64,000 nucleotides of DNA from an uncultured Algibacter sp. (GCA_937958265.1 CALGNX010000026.1:1-64000), one strand, 5' to 3'; positions 8,216-19,386 are shown, counted from the stretch's first letter. A program made the numbers and translations. The notes: generated by a model from the sequence alone, not told the origin.

Positions 8216-9208
8216 ATGGCAGTATTTAATTTTCAAAAGCCCGATAAGGTAATCATGATTGATTCGACTGACTTCGAGGGTAAATTCGAATTCAGACCAC
8301 TTGAGCCGGGTTACGGTTTAACTGTGGGTAACGCGTTAAGACGTGTGTTATTGTCTTCCTTGGAAGGTTTTGCAATCACTTCATTAAGAATTGAGGGGGT
8401 TGATCATGAATTTTCAGCAGTTAAAGGTGTTGTTGAGGATGTTTCGGAAATCATTTTAAATTTAAAGCAGGCACGTTTTAAAAGACAAATTGAAGATATA
8501 GATAATGAGTCTATATCTATTTCAATTACTGGTCAAGATAAAATTGTTGCTGGTGATTTCCAAAAGTTTATTTCAGGTTTTCAGGTTTTAAATACCGAGT
8601 TGGTAATTTGTAATTTGGACCCTAAGGTTAACTTTAATATGGAAATAACCATAGAGCGCGGTAGAGGTTATGTGCCTGCGGAAGAAAACAAAAAGCCTTC
8701 TGCACCTATAGGTACTATTTTTACGGACTCTATTTATACGCCTATTAAAAATGTTAAGTACAGCATAGAAAACTATCGTGTAGAACAAAAAACAGACTAT
8801 GAAAAGCTAGTTTTTGAAATTATTACCGATGGTTCTATTAGTCCACAGGATGCTTTAACCGAAGGTGCAAAAACACTGATTCATCATTTTATGTTGTTTT
8901 CTGATGAGCGAATTACTCTGGAGGCAGATGAAATTGCACAGACTGAAACTTATGATGAAGAGTCACTTCACATGAGACAGTTATTGAAAACTAAGTTAAT
9001 CGATATGGATTTGTCTGTACGTGCGTTAAATTGTTTAAAGGCAGCTGAAGTCGATACGTTAGGTGATTTGGTTTCTTTTAATAAGAACGATTTAATGAAA
9101 TTTAGAAATTTCGGAAAAAAGTCTTTAACAGAGCTTGAGGAGCTTGTAAACGTTAAGGGGCTTAATTTCGGTATGGATTTAGGTAAGTACAAATTAGATA
9201 AGGATTAA
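8216..9208 (+). CDS. rpoA: DNA-directed RNA polymerase subunit alpha
   Basis: Assembly scaffold of RNA polymerase, 330 residues. The N-terminal dimerisation domain (to about residue 230) has [39 protein letters not shown] and [19 protein letters not shown]. The C-terminal domain (about 255-330) carries the DNA- and activator-binding helices, including [20 protein letters not shown] and [13 protein letters not shown]. It lies 92 bases after rpsD and 126 bases before rplQ, the conserved alpha-operon order. Confidence 0.99.
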   Translation: MAVFNFQKPDKVIMIDSTDFEGKFEFRPLEPGYGLTVGNALRRVLLSSLEGFAITSLRIEGVDHEFSAVKGVVEDVSEIILNLKQARFKRQIEDIDNESISISITGQDKIVAGDFQKFISGFQVLNTELVICNLDPKVNFNMEITIERGRGYVPAEENKKPSAPIGTIFTDSIYTPIKNVKYSIENYRVEQKTDYEKLVFEIITDGSISPQDALTEGAKTLIHHFMLFSDERITLEADEIAQTETYDEESLHMRQLLKTKLIDMDLSVRALNCLKAAEVDTLGDLVSFNKNDLMKFRNFGKKSLTELEELVNVKGLNFGMDLGKYKLDKD

Positions 9209-9334
9209 GGAGTTTTTTAATTTGTGTTCTAGAGCGCTAATTGGTAAACAACTATAAATAAAATTAATATAAACAATACATAATTTGCTCTCCAACGGGA
9301 TTAGGTAGCAAGATGTGTTTAATAAAAAAAGGTC

Positions 9335-9808
9335 ATGAGACACGGAAAAAAAGTAAATCATTTAGGAAGACAGACTGCGCATAGAAAAGCTATGTTGGCC
9401 AATATGGCTTGTTCATTAATTGAGCATAAGCGCATTAATACAACTGTTGCAAAGGCGAAAGCTTTAAAGCAGTTTGTAGAGCCAATGATAACTAAGTCTA
9501 AAACCGATACGACTCATAACAGACGTATCGTTATGGCTAAACTGAGACAAAAAGAATTTGTTGCAGAATTGTTCAGGGATGTGGCACCTAAAATAGGCGA
9601 TAGACCAGGAGGATATACTAGAATTATAAAATTGGGTAACAGGTTAGGTGATAACGCTGATATGGCAATGATTGAACTTGTTGATTATAACGAGCTTTAT
9701 AATTCTGGTAAAGAGAAGAAAAAGACAACAAGAAGAAGTAGAAGATCTGGTGCTAGTGCTACCACGGCTCCTGTAGATTCGCAAGAAACGTCAAATGAAG
9801 AGGAATAA
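9335..9808 (+). CDS. rplQ: 50S ribosomal protein L17 (bL17)
   Basis: Large-subunit protein near the tunnel exit, 157 residues. The conserved core occupies about the first 115 residues ([20 protein letters not shown], then [20 protein letters not shown]). A basic then acidic tail of about 35 residues follows ([15 protein letters not shown] ... SNEEE), longer than in E. coli. It is the last gene of the alpha operon and is followed by a strong intrinsic terminator. Confidence 0.98.
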   Translation: MRHGKKVNHLGRQTAHRKAMLANMACSLIEHKRINTTVAKAKALKQFVEPMITKSKTDTTHNRRIVMAKLRQKEFVAELFRDVAPKIGDRPGGYTRIIKLGNRLGDNADMAMIELVDYNELYNSGKEKKKTTRRSRRSGASATTAPVDSQETSNEEE

Positions 9809-9831
9809 ATGTTAGTGTACATTTATAATAT

Positions 9832-9866
9832 AAAGGATAAACTATTTTAGTTTATCCTTTTTTTTA
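9832..9866 (+). terminator. Intrinsic terminator of the ribosomal superoperon
   Basis: A perfect 13-base-pair stem: AAAGGATAAACTA (9832-9844), loop TTT, TAGTTTATCCTTT (9848-9860), followed by a run of T. It starts 23 bases after the rplQ stop, so it closes the alpha operon. Confidence 0.9.
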
Positions 9867-10006
9867 TGCAATTTTGTAAAACTTTATAATCTATTTTAGC
9901 TTTAAAACGATATGTTATTTAAAGGTTTTCGGTTGCGCTATAATTAGGCATTCGTTCGCTAGATTAAAAAAACTATTTAAATCATAATGTAAAAAAATGT
10001 AATACT

Positions 10007-11119
10007 ATGAAATATAAAAAAAGACAAAAAGCTGTTATTCTTTTAGCAGATGGTACTATTTTTTATGGTAAAGCAGTTGGTAATAAACAAGGATCTGCTT
10101 TTGGTGAAGTCTGTTTTAATACTGGTATGACTGGGTATCAAGAGATTTTCACGGATCCTTCTTACTATGGGCAGCTTATGGTTACAACTAATGCTCATAT
10201 TGGTAATTATGGAGTTATAAAAGAGGAGGTAGAATCTGATTCTATTAAAATCGCGGGACTGATAGTTAAAAATTTCAGTTATGACTATTCTAGAGATTCT
10301 GCAGATGGATCTTTAGAGGATTTTTTGGATTCTAATAATTTGTTGGCTATTAGTGATGTGGATACTCGTGCTTTAGTTAGCTACATTCGTGATCATGGCG
10401 CAATGAATGCTGTAATTTCTACAGAAACTGATAATATTGACGCACTAAAGGCTCAATTAAATGATGTGCCTAATATGGAAGGGTTGGAATTAGCTTCAAA
10501 AGTATCTACTAAGGAGCCTTATTATTATGGAGATCCAGATGCCACTTATAAAGTTTCTGTTCTGGACATTGGTGTTAAGCGCAATATTCTTAGAAATTTA
10601 GCCCAAAGGGACATGTACATTAAGGTATTTCCTTATAATGCTAAATTTGAGGAAATGGAGGCTTTTCAACCAGATGGATATTTTTTATCTAACGGCCCTG
10701 GTGATCCTGAGCCTTTGGTTGCTGCTCAAGAAGTAGCTAGGCAAATAATTAAAAGAAATTTACCTTTGTTCGGCATCTGCTTGGGACATCAAGTTATTGC
10801 CATAGCAAATGGTATATCTACCTATAAAATGCATAATGGGCATAGGGGTATTAATCATCCGGTTTTAAATCTGGTATCTGGTAAAGGTGAGATTACGTCT
10901 CAGAATCATGGTTTTGCTATAAATAGGCAGGAAGCCGAGGAAAATGAAGCCTTGGAAATTACCCATGTACATTTAAATGATGATACTGTAGCGGGTTTAG
11001 CTTTAAAAGGTAAAAAAGTATTTTCTGTTCAGTATCACCCGGAAGCAAGTCCAGGACCACATGATTCGTCTTACCTTTTTGATCAGTTTTTAGATAATAT
11101 TAAAAGAGTATCTAATTAG
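10007..11119 (+). CDS. carA: Carbamoyl-phosphate synthase small subunit
   Basis: Glutamine amidotransferase subunit that supplies ammonia to CarB for carbamoyl phosphate, the precursor of arginine and pyrimidines; 370 residues. The N-terminal CarA-specific domain has GEVCFNTGMTGYQEIFTDPS. The class I glutaminase domain has the nucleophile elbow GICLGHQVIA (Cys about residue 257), and the catalytic His/Glu lie in SVQYHPEASPGPHDSSYLF. carB is not adjacent in this window. Placement after rplQ and before eno is common in this group. Confidence 0.97.
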   Translation: MKYKKRQKAVILLADGTIFYGKAVGNKQGSAFGEVCFNTGMTGYQEIFTDPSYYGQLMVTTNAHIGNYGVIKEEVESDSIKIAGLIVKNFSYDYSRDSADGSLEDFLDSNNLLAISDVDTRALVSYIRDHGAMNAVISTETDNIDALKAQLNDVPNMEGLELASKVSTKEPYYYGDPDATYKVSVLDIGVKRNILRNLAQRDMYIKVFPYNAKFEEMEAFQPDGYFLSNGPGDPEPLVAAQEVARQIIKRNLPLFGICLGHQVIAIANGISTYKMHNGHRGINHPVLNLVSGKGEITSQNHGFAINRQEAEENEALEITHVHLNDDTVAGLALKGKKVFSVQYHPEASPGPHDSSYLFDQFLDNIKRVSN

Positions 11120-11308
11120 CTAGCCTAGATAAAAACTGCTAGTGATTATGGAGTTAAAGTTTCGGTAAATGTATGAGTTGCCAGTTGGTAAGTAAACACT
11201 ATTGATATAAATAGACTCTTGGTAAAACTAATAAATTACTAAAACGTTATAGCCTTTGTTTTTAATGTTAACGATGAATTTTTAATATTAAAACAAGATT
11301 ATAATGTA

Positions 11309-11316
11309 AATTTGAA
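11309..11316 (+). promoter_or_regulatory. Candidate -7 box for eno
   Basis: TAAATTTG fits TAnnTTTG and lies 28 bases before the eno ATG, in a 225-base gap after carA. This suggests that eno has its own promoter. Confidence 0.5.
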
Positions 11317-11323
11317 TTAATAA

Positions 11324-12637
<1,314 letters not shown>

Positions 12638-12655
12638 TAATATAATGTTATTTTT

Positions 12656-12691
12656 GAAAAAGCGGTTATTTTTTAATAGCCGCTTTTTTTT
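12656..12691 (+). terminator. Intrinsic terminator after eno
   Basis: Stem AAAAAGCGGTTATT paired with AATAGCCGCTTTTT (one wobble pair), four-base T loop, followed by a T run. It lies 19 bases after the eno stop. Confidence 0.9.
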
Positions 12692-12802
12692 GTAACCTTA
12701 ATTACTAAATATCTGTTAATTGATTATTAATTATGATTAAATATAAATAGATATTTTGTAAATTGTCGATTCTAAAATTAACATAAATTCACTTTAACAT
12801 AT

Positions 12803-14089
12803 ATGGCAAATACAGCTACAATTGAAATTGATGGTAAAAGGTTTGAGTTCCCTTTAGTTAAGGGATCTGAAAATGAGGTTGCAATTGATATTTCGAAACT
12901 AAGAAGTTCAACAAACGGTATAATAACCATAGATCCTGGTTTTAAAAATACAGGGTCTTGTGAAAGCGCTATTACATTTTTAGATGGAGAAAAGGGAATT
13001 TTAAGGTACCGTGGTTATAGTATTGAAACTCTTGCCGAAAAAGTTGATTTTTTAGAGGTAGCTTATTTATTAATATTTGGGGAGTTACCAACAAAGTCTC
13101 AAAATGACAAATTTCATGCCGATATTATTGCCGAATCTCACGTAGATGAAGATATTAAGAAAATTTTAGATGCATTTCCTAAAACGGCGCACCCAATGGG
13201 TATTATGTCCTCATTAACAAGTGCCCTTACTGCTTTTAATGCAACGTCAGTTAATGTAGATTCTGAGGAGGATATGTACAAATCTGTAGTTAAATTATTA
13301 GGGAAATTACCAGTTCTTTTGGCATGGACTTTACGGAAAAAACAAGGGTTACCGCTAGACTATGGTGATAATTCTTTAGGATATGTAGAGAATCTGCTTA
13401 AAATGATGTTTTCTAAGCCAAATAGTGAATATGTGCAAGACCAAGTTTTGGTAGATGCGTTAGATAAATTACTTATTTTACATGCAGACCATGAGCAAAA
13501 TTGCTCAACATCTACAGTAAGAATTGTAGGCTCTTCGCATGCTGGTTTATTTGCATCAATTTCAGCAGGTATTTCTGCTTTGTGGGGTCCATTACATGGT
13601 GGTGCAAACCAGGCTGTTTTGGAAATGTTAGAAGATATTCAGGCAGATGGTGGCGACACTAAAAAATATATGGCTAAGGCAAAGGATAAAAATGATCCTT
13701 TTAGGTTAATGGGCTTTGGGCATCGTGTTTACAAGAATTTTGATCCTCGTGCTAAGATTATTAAAAAGGCAGCAGATCAAGTACTACATGACTTAGGTGT
13801 AAATGACCCAATTTTAGAGATAGCAAAAGCTTTGGAAAAGGAAGCTCTAGAAGATCCTTATTTCGTAGATAGAAAATTGTACCCTAATGTAGATTTTTAT
13901 TCTGGTATTATTTATAGAGCCATGGGTATACCAACAGATATGTTTACAGTAATGTTTGCTGTAGGGCGCTTACCAGGTTGGATTGCACAATGGAGAGAAA
14001 TGCGCTTGCGCAAAGAACCTATTGGAAGGCCTAGACAAGTTTATACAGGAGAAACAGAACGCAATTATGTACCTGTAGAAGAGCGATAG
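12803..14089 (+). CDS. gltA: Citrate synthase (type II)
   Basis: First enzyme of the TCA cycle, condensing oxaloacetate with acetyl-CoA; 428 residues, as for hexameric type II enzymes. An N-terminal beta domain is followed by ITFLDGEKGILRYRGYSIE. Catalytic regions are LHADHEQNCSTSTVRIVGSS (His), MGFGHRVYKNFDPRAKII (His and Arg) and YPNVDFYSGIIYRAMGIP (Asp). It stands alone between two terminators. With sucC in the same window it supports a normal TCA cycle. Confidence 0.98.
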   Translation: MANTATIEIDGKRFEFPLVKGSENEVAIDISKLRSSTNGIITIDPGFKNTGSCESAITFLDGEKGILRYRGYSIETLAEKVDFLEVAYLLIFGELPTKSQNDKFHADIIAESHVDEDIKKILDAFPKTAHPMGIMSSLTSALTAFNATSVNVDSEEDMYKSVVKLLGKLPVLLAWTLRKKQGLPLDYGDNSLGYVENLLKMMFSKPNSEYVQDQVLVDALDKLLILHADHEQNCSTSTVRIVGSSHAGLFASISAGISALWGPLHGGANQAVLEMLEDIQADGGDTKKYMAKAKDKNDPFRLMGFGHRVYKNFDPRAKIIKKAADQVLHDLGVNDPILEIAKALEKEALEDPYFVDRKLYPNVDFYSGIIYRAMGIPTDMFTVMFAVGRLPGWIAQWREMRLRKEPIGRPRQVYTGETERNYVPVEER

Positions 14090-14115
14090 CATCTTACAAT
14101 AACTAATTTTTAATT

Positions 14116-14146
14116 AGCTTCATAAATAACTTATGAAGCTTTTTTA
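14116..14146 (+). terminator. Intrinsic terminator after gltA
   Basis: Ten-base-pair stem AGCTTCATAA (14116-14125) with TTATGAAGCT (14131-14140), five-base loop, then a T run. It starts 26 bases after the gltA stop. Confidence 0.85.
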
Positions 14147-14203
14147 TGTTTTGTAAATAGGTTATCGTAAGTTAATAATTATTTTTACAAAACAACTATT
14201 AAC

Positions 14204-14211
14204 TAAATTTG
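14204..14211 (+). promoter_or_regulatory. Candidate -7 box for the DDAH-like/ctlX pair
   Basis: TAAATTTG matches TAnnTTTG, 75 bases before the start of the DDAH-like gene and downstream of the gltA terminator. Confidence 0.45.
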
Positions 14212-14286
14212 TATTAAACATTAAAATATACATAATATATGCTTAATATGCGGAAGTGTATTGTGTAAGAGAATATAATAAATTAT

Positions 14287-15207
14287 ATGATAAAATTAAA
14301 TGTTCAAAATGAAACTTCCAGACTTAGGTCTGTTGTTTTAGGAATAGCAGTAAACAATGGCCCTACGCCTAATATAGAGGATTGTTATGATCCTAAAAGC
14401 AGAAAGCATATTTTATCTAATTCCTATCCAATTGAAGCAGATATGGTTAAGGAATTGGAAGCCGTTTTAGAGGTTTTTAAAAAATATGATGTTAAAGTCT
14501 ATAGGCCAGAAGTTATTCCAAATTGTAATCAAATATTTGCAAGGGATATTGCTTTCGTTATTGATGATTTTTTAATAGAAGCTAACCTACTCCCTAATAG
14601 AGAAGAAGAATTAAAAGCTATAGATACTATTTGGAATATAATTCCCCGCAGTAAGCATATTAAGTTACCGGAGCATTGCCATATAGAAGGTGGTGATGTA
14701 ATGCTTGTTAATAATCACATTTTTATAGGTACATATTCCGGGGCTAATTACGCCGATTTTATTACGGCACGTACAAATAGGCATGCTGTTGAGGCTATAA
14801 AGGAACTATTTCCAACCAAAATTGTAAAAACCTTTGAGCTTAAAAAATCTAATACAAACGCAGAAGAGAATGCATTGCATTTAGATTGTTGCTTTAATCC
14901 TTTAGGAAAGGGAAAGGCTATTATTCATAAAAATGGATTTCTAGTAGAGAGCGAATATAATTGGCTAGTTAATTTTTTTGGTGAAGAAAATGTTTTTCAA
15001 ATATCCAAGGAAGAAATGTCTCAGATGTATAGCAACGTGTTCTCTATCTCAGAAGATGTTATTATTTCTGAAAAGGGCTTTACAAGACTAAATACATGGT
15101 TAAAAAACCAAGGTTTTACAGTGGAAGAAGTCCCTTATGCGCAAATTGCTAAACAAGGCGGCTTACTGCGTTGTACAACAATGCCGTTGCTAAGGGATAA
15201 TATCTAA
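14287..15207 (+). CDS. Dimethylarginine dimethylaminohydrolase-like amidohydrolase
   Basis: Guanidino-group modifying enzyme superfamily member (DDAH/arginine deiminase/amidinotransferase fold), 306 residues. The catalytic layout is visible: FARDIAFV (substrate-binding Asp), CHIEGGDVML (Glu-Gly-Gly-Asp), ALHLDCCF (catalytic His with Asp) and a C-terminal nucleophile Cys in GGLLRCTTMPL. The substrate could be dimethylarginine, arginine or another guanidino compound; motifs alone do not settle it. It lies 63 bases upstream of ctlX, from the same superfamily, so both probably act in arginine or citrulline breakdown. Confidence 0.85.
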   Translation: MIKLNVQNETSRLRSVVLGIAVNNGPTPNIEDCYDPKSRKHILSNSYPIEADMVKELEAVLEVFKKYDVKVYRPEVIPNCNQIFARDIAFVIDDFLIEANLLPNREEELKAIDTIWNIIPRSKHIKLPEHCHIEGGDVMLVNNHIFIGTYSGANYADFITARTNRHAVEAIKELFPTKIVKTFELKKSNTNAEENALHLDCCFNPLGKGKAIIHKNGFLVESEYNWLVNFFGEENVFQISKEEMSQMYSNVFSISEDVIISEKGFTRLNTWLKNQGFTVEEVPYAQIAKQGGLLRCTTMPLLRDNI

Positions 15208-15270
15208 CTATTTAGTAGATTACAAATATAATATTTAAGTGTTATAAGCACGTTTTTAATTTAATTAATA

Positions 15271-16206
15271 ATGGAACAAACTACCAATACTATTTTAATG
15301 ATTCGTCCGGTAAATTTTAGGATGAATGAGCAAACAGCAGTTAATAATTACTATCAAGAAAATATTGATAATGTTTTGCCAGAAACAGTAAATATTAAAG
15401 CACAAAAGGAATTTGATACGTTTGTAAACAAACTAGAAAACCTTGGCGTTAATGTAGTTGTGGTTAGTGATAAATTGGATACTAATACACCAGATTCTGT
15501 ATTTCCAAATAATTGGGTATCCTTTCATGCTAATGGTAACATTGGTTTGTATCCCATGTTTGCCGAAAATAGACGATTGGAGCGTCGAGAAGACATTCTA
15601 GAAATCTTGGAAGACAAAGGGTTTATAATTAATAATGTAATTGATTATACAACAGCAGAAGATGAAAATATCTTTTTGGAAGGTACAGGTAGTATTGTTT
15701 TGGATCGTGTAAATAGAAAGGCATATTGCGCACTATCTCCTCGCGCAGACGAAGATTTATTTATAGAATTTTGTGAAGATTTTGAGTACTTACCAGTAGT
15801 TTTTAAAGCAAATCAAACCATAAATGGTATCCGTAAAGCAATTTATCATACCAATGTTATGATGTGTATAGGAGAAAGCTATGCCGTTGTTTGTTTAAGT
15901 TGTATTGATGATAAAAAGGAGCGTAAACAAATGCTTAAGCACTTTAAGGAAGATGGTAAAGAGGTTATAGATATTAGTGAGGAACAAGCAGGTAGTTTTG
16001 CAGGTAATATGTTACAAGTTAAAGGCGCTAATAACGAGCGTTATTTGATTATGAGTGAATCAGCCTATAATGTGCTTACAGACGCACAAATAAAAACACT
16101 AGAAAAGCATAATAAAATAGTATCAAGTGCCTTAAGTACTATTGAAACTTGCGGTGGTGGTAGTGCGCGTTGTATGATGGCAGAAGTGTTTTTACCTAAA
16201 AATTAA
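15271..16206 (+). CDS. ctlX: Citrulline utilisation hydrolase CtlX
   Basis: Second guanidino/ureido-group hydrolase of the same superfamily, 311 residues. CtlX proteins are described as citrulline ureidases. Motifs: DSVFPNNWVSFH, FLEGTGSIVLDR, AIYHTNVMMCIG (catalytic His region) and C-terminal Cys in CGGGSARCMMAEVFLP. It shares an operon-like arrangement with the DDAH-like gene upstream. No terminator was recognised in the 151 bases before the convergent trkH. Confidence 0.9.
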   Translation: MEQTTNTILMIRPVNFRMNEQTAVNNYYQENIDNVLPETVNIKAQKEFDTFVNKLENLGVNVVVVSDKLDTNTPDSVFPNNWVSFHANGNIGLYPMFAENRRLERREDILEILEDKGFIINNVIDYTTAEDENIFLEGTGSIVLDRVNRKAYCALSPRADEDLFIEFCEDFEYLPVVFKANQTINGIRKAIYHTNVMMCIGESYAVVCLSCIDDKKERKQMLKHFKEDGKEVIDISEEQAGSFAGNMLQVKGANNERYLIMSESAYNVLTDAQIKTLEKHNKIVSSALSTIETCGGGSARCMMAEVFLPKN

Positions 16207-16357
16207 TTACATTCAAAATAATTCATGGTAAGTATAGTACTAACCAATACGTACTTCGCAAAACATTTTGCATTATAATTTAATACTATAATTTTTAATA
16301 AAATAGTAGTTATAAAAATAAACAAAAGGTATGTGTAGTATGTATTGGTAAATATTA

Positions 16358-17851
16358 TTACCTATTTCGCCAAAAGAATGGGGTTAAAAGTATAAGTACG
16401 GTAAACAACTCTAAGCGCCCAATAAGCATTAAAAAAGAAGACCACCACTTCCCAACAGCAGGCAATGCAGCATAATTATTTACAGGACTAAAATCGCCTA
16501 AAGCTGGCCCAACATTACCTAAAGTGGATGCTGCTAAGCCAATAGCCGATTTAAATTCAATTTCCATCATTGCAAAGCCTAACGATCCAATAATAAAAGA
16601 TAACATATACAAAATAAAGAAAGCTAAAACATTAAAAACAATAAATCTATTAATCGCTTTCTTGTTATAACGCACAGGCACTATAGCGTTAGGATGTAAA
16701 GTCCGTTTAAATTCCAAAAAACTATTCTTAATAAGTATTAGGTGGCGTACTACTTTTACGCCCCCCGAGGTGCTACCTGCCGATCCGCCCAAAAACATAA
16801 GTCCAAAAAAGAAAACAACTAGAAATGGTGTCCACAAGGTGTAATCTGCAGTAACAAATCCTGTAGTTGTAATTACAGACAAAACTTGAAATAAACCATG
16901 CCTAAAAGCGCTCTCACCTGCACCCCAAACCATGGGGTGTGCAATAGAGGACATACTTAAATCTGCTCTAAAATAAATGATTAAGGAAGTAATTAGTGTA
17001 AATACCGCAACAAAAATAAAATAAAGTTTAAATTCTTCATCTTCTATTATTTTTTTTATTTTTCCTTTAAAGGCAAAGTAACTTAAAACAAAATTTGTGC
17101 CCGCTAAAAACATAAAAAGTATAATAATATATTGGATAATGGGTTCGCCATTCCAATAGGCCACACTGGCATTTTTTGTAGAGAATCCACCAGTGGAAAG
17201 CGTACACATGGAGTGGTTTATAGCATCAAAAAAAGACATGCCAGCTGCGCTTAAAAGTACTGTTTGCGCTGCTGTATAACCAAAATATATAAGCCATAAA
17301 CGTTTAGCTGTATCGGTAATTCGAGGATGTAATTTATCGGCGCTAGGTCCAGGTGCTTCAGCAGCAAAAAGCTGCATACCACCAATACCAAGTAACGGTA
17401 AAATAGCAATAGCTAAAACAATAATACCCATACCACCTATCCAATGCGTCATACTTCGCCAAAATAAAACCCCTTTAGGTACAGCTTCAATGTCATTTAA
17501 AATAGAAGCGCCTGTGGTGGTATAACCAGACATCGTTTCAAAAAAAGCATTGGTAAAGCTAGGTATACTTTCAGTAAGAATATAAGGTAGTGTACCTACT
17601 AAGGACATTACAATCCATCCAAAAGTTACAACAATATAACCTTCGCGTTTATTCATTTCCTTTTTATGGTGTCTTGTAAAAATCATGGACAAAACACCAA
17701 CAACTAAAGTGGTAATACCTGCTAAAAATAGTTGGAAGGTAACACCATCTTGGTAAATTAAACTCACCAGGGTAGATAAAAGCATAAAACCACCATTAAA
17801 TAAAAGCAGTAACCCCAGAAAATGAAAAATAATTTTATAATTGAGTCTCAA
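16358..17851 (-). CDS. trkH: Trk potassium uptake protein, TrkH family
   Basis: Inner-membrane potassium channel subunit, 497 residues with about ten hydrophobic segments. The four selectivity-filter repeats are visible: MSGYTTTGAS, MCTLSTGGFST, ITTTGFVTADYT and the fourth around LGNVGPALGDF. The segment GGSAGSTSGGVKVVRH is typical of TrkH. The start codon appears to be TTG at 17851 (MRLNYKII), because later in-frame ATGs would cut the first membrane helix. It lies 26 bases after trkA and is surely co-transcribed with it. Confidence 0.96.
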   Translation of the reverse strand: MRLNYKIIFHFLGLLLLFNGGFMLLSTLVSLIYQDGVTFQLFLAGITTLVVGVLSMIFTRHHKKEMNKREGYIVVTFGWIVMSLVGTLPYILTESIPSFTNAFFETMSGYTTTGASILNDIEAVPKGVLFWRSMTHWIGGMGIIVLAIAILPLLGIGGMQLFAAEAPGPSADKLHPRITDTAKRLWLIYFGYTAAQTVLLSAAGMSFFDAINHSMCTLSTGGFSTKNASVAYWNGEPIIQYIIILFMFLAGTNFVLSYFAFKGKIKKIIEDEEFKLYFIFVAVFTLITSLIIYFRADLSMSSIAHPMVWGAGESAFRHGLFQVLSVITTTGFVTADYTLWTPFLVVFFFGLMFLGGSAGSTSGGVKVVRHLILIKNSFLEFKRTLHPNAIVPVRYNKKAINRFIVFNVLAFFILYMLSFIIGSLGFAMMEIEFKSAIGLAASTLGNVGPALGDFSPVNNYAALPAVGKWWSSFLMLIGRLELFTVLILLTPFFWRNR

Positions 17852-17877
17852 AGTTTATTCTGTTTAATTAAGAAAAT

Positions 17878-19227
17878 TTAAAGAAATAATTTTTCAACAC
17901 GCTTTATAGACTTTAGCAAACAACACACTACAATACGATCGCCCTTTTGTATTTTAAAATTACCTAAAGCAATCATACCAACGCCATTCCTTATAATGCC
18001 ACCAATAATTGCCGTACGCGGAAAATCCAAAGATTTAATAGTTTTATTACAAACCGCCGATGTTGCTTTCACCTCAAACTCTAATAACTCTGCATTTAAA
18101 TTACTAAGCTTCGTCATAGCAACAACTTCGCCACGGCGTATGTACCTAAAAATATTATTAGCGGCCAAAAGTTTTTTATTTATTAATGTATCAATTCCAA
18201 TGGAATGCGATAAATCGAAATAATCCATATTCTCAACAAGTGCAATAGTTTTCTTTACACCCTTCGATTTGGCAACTAAACACGACATAATATTAGTTTC
18301 AGAGTTTTTGCCCACAGCAATAAAGGCATCCATATCGCTAATATTCTCTTCGTCAAGCAAATCAACATTACGCCCATCGCTATTAATAACTAATACCTTT
18401 GTTAATTCGTCGGCAATTTCAAAAGCCTTATCCCTATTACCTTCAAATAATTTTACATGTAAGCCTTTATTACTTAAGTCTCTTGCTGTTTTGTAAGCTA
18501 TCTTACTACCACCTAAAATCATTACATTTTTAATATCTCTATTAACACGGCCAGTAAGTCTACAAAGTTCTCCAGCCCCACCTTCAGAAGTTATAAAAAC
18601 AACATTATCACCACGTTTAAATTTGGTATCCCCTCTAGGTATTATTGTATATTGAGTACCAAACCGTTGTATAGCAATAGGCACAAAATGTATTTCAGGA
18701 AAAATTTCTGCAGCTTCTTTAACCGTTTTACCAACAAACGAGGCAGCCCTTGGTAAGGTTAAGCCAGCCATAGTTAAAGCGCCATTTTCAAACTCATAAT
18801 TTTCATTAAAGGACGATAATTTTAAAGATAATTCAATTTCCGAAGCCGCTAAAGCTTCTGGCGAAATTAACTCATCAATACCAAATTTGGTAAAACCAAC
18901 TTCATCCTTATAGTGTATAAATTCGGTATTGGAAATTCTAACAATGGTTTTTTGAGCGCCCAGTTGTTTAGCTAAAACACCAACCGTTATATTTATCGAT
19001 TCGCTAGCAGTTACAGCAATAAATAATTCGCAAGAATCAATTCGAGCCTCCTTTAAAACAGCTATAGATGTAGCATCACCCTTAACCACACGAATATCCA
19101 AATGCGTGTTGGCATATTCTAAACTTTTTTTATTGGGGTCTATTAAGGTTATTTCTTGAGATTCGTAAGAAAGTAGTTTAGCTAAATGAAATCCTACTTC
19201 ACCAGCACCAGCAATAATTATTTTCAC
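17878..19227 (-). CDS. trkA: Trk system potassium uptake protein TrkA
   Basis: Cytosolic gating ring subunit, 449 residues, with two RCK units. The first Rossmann fold starts MKIIIAGAGEVGFHLAKLLS and is followed by an RCK_C domain. The second Rossmann fold begins NVMILGGSKIAYKTARDLS, with a second RCK_C at the C terminus. It binds NAD(H) and controls TrkH, encoded directly downstream. The start codon is GTG at 19227. The upstream region carries a copy of the GGGCGTTACC repeat. Confidence 0.96.
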   Translation of the reverse strand: MKIIIAGAGEVGFHLAKLLSYESQEITLIDPNKKSLEYANTHLDIRVVKGDATSIAVLKEARIDSCELFIAVTASESINITVGVLAKQLGAQKTIVRISNTEFIHYKDEVGFTKFGIDELISPEALAASEIELSLKLSSFNENYEFENGALTMAGLTLPRAASFVGKTVKEAAEIFPEIHFVPIAIQRFGTQYTIIPRGDTKFKRGDNVVFITSEGGAGELCRLTGRVNRDIKNVMILGGSKIAYKTARDLSNKGLHVKLFEGNRDKAFEIADELTKVLVINSDGRNVDLLDEENISDMDAFIAVGKNSETNIMSCLVAKSKGVKKTIALVENMDYFDLSHSIGIDTLINKKLLAANNIFRYIRRGEVVAMTKLSNLNAELLEFEVKATSAVCNKTIKSLDFPRTAIIGGIIRNGVGMIALGNFKIQKGDRIVVCCLLKSIKRVEKLFL

Positions 19228-19294
19228 GCGTTTTAATTTTTAAATTCATTGTTAGTAAACCCATAAAACAAACTAAAAAGCCATATAATTATTT

Positions 19295-19386
19295 GGGCGT
19301 TACCCCGAAAAGGGGGCAGGCTTTTCATTTCAAGTCCGCGCACCTCCTGCGTCGGGCTGTGGGCTTTTCTCTGCAATCCTTAACGC
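19295..19386 (+). repeat. GGGCGTTACC dispersed repeat, copy 1
   Basis: GC-rich island in AT-rich DNA. Landmarks in order: GGGCGTTACC, AGGGGGCAGGCTTTTC, TTTCAAGTCCGCGC, GTCGGGCTGTGGGCTTTTC, CTGCAATCCTTAACGC. The same landmarks recur at 48048-48130 (minus strand), 49938-50090 and 63928-64000. It lies between divergent genes, does not code for protein and has no transposase nearby. Confidence 0.8.
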
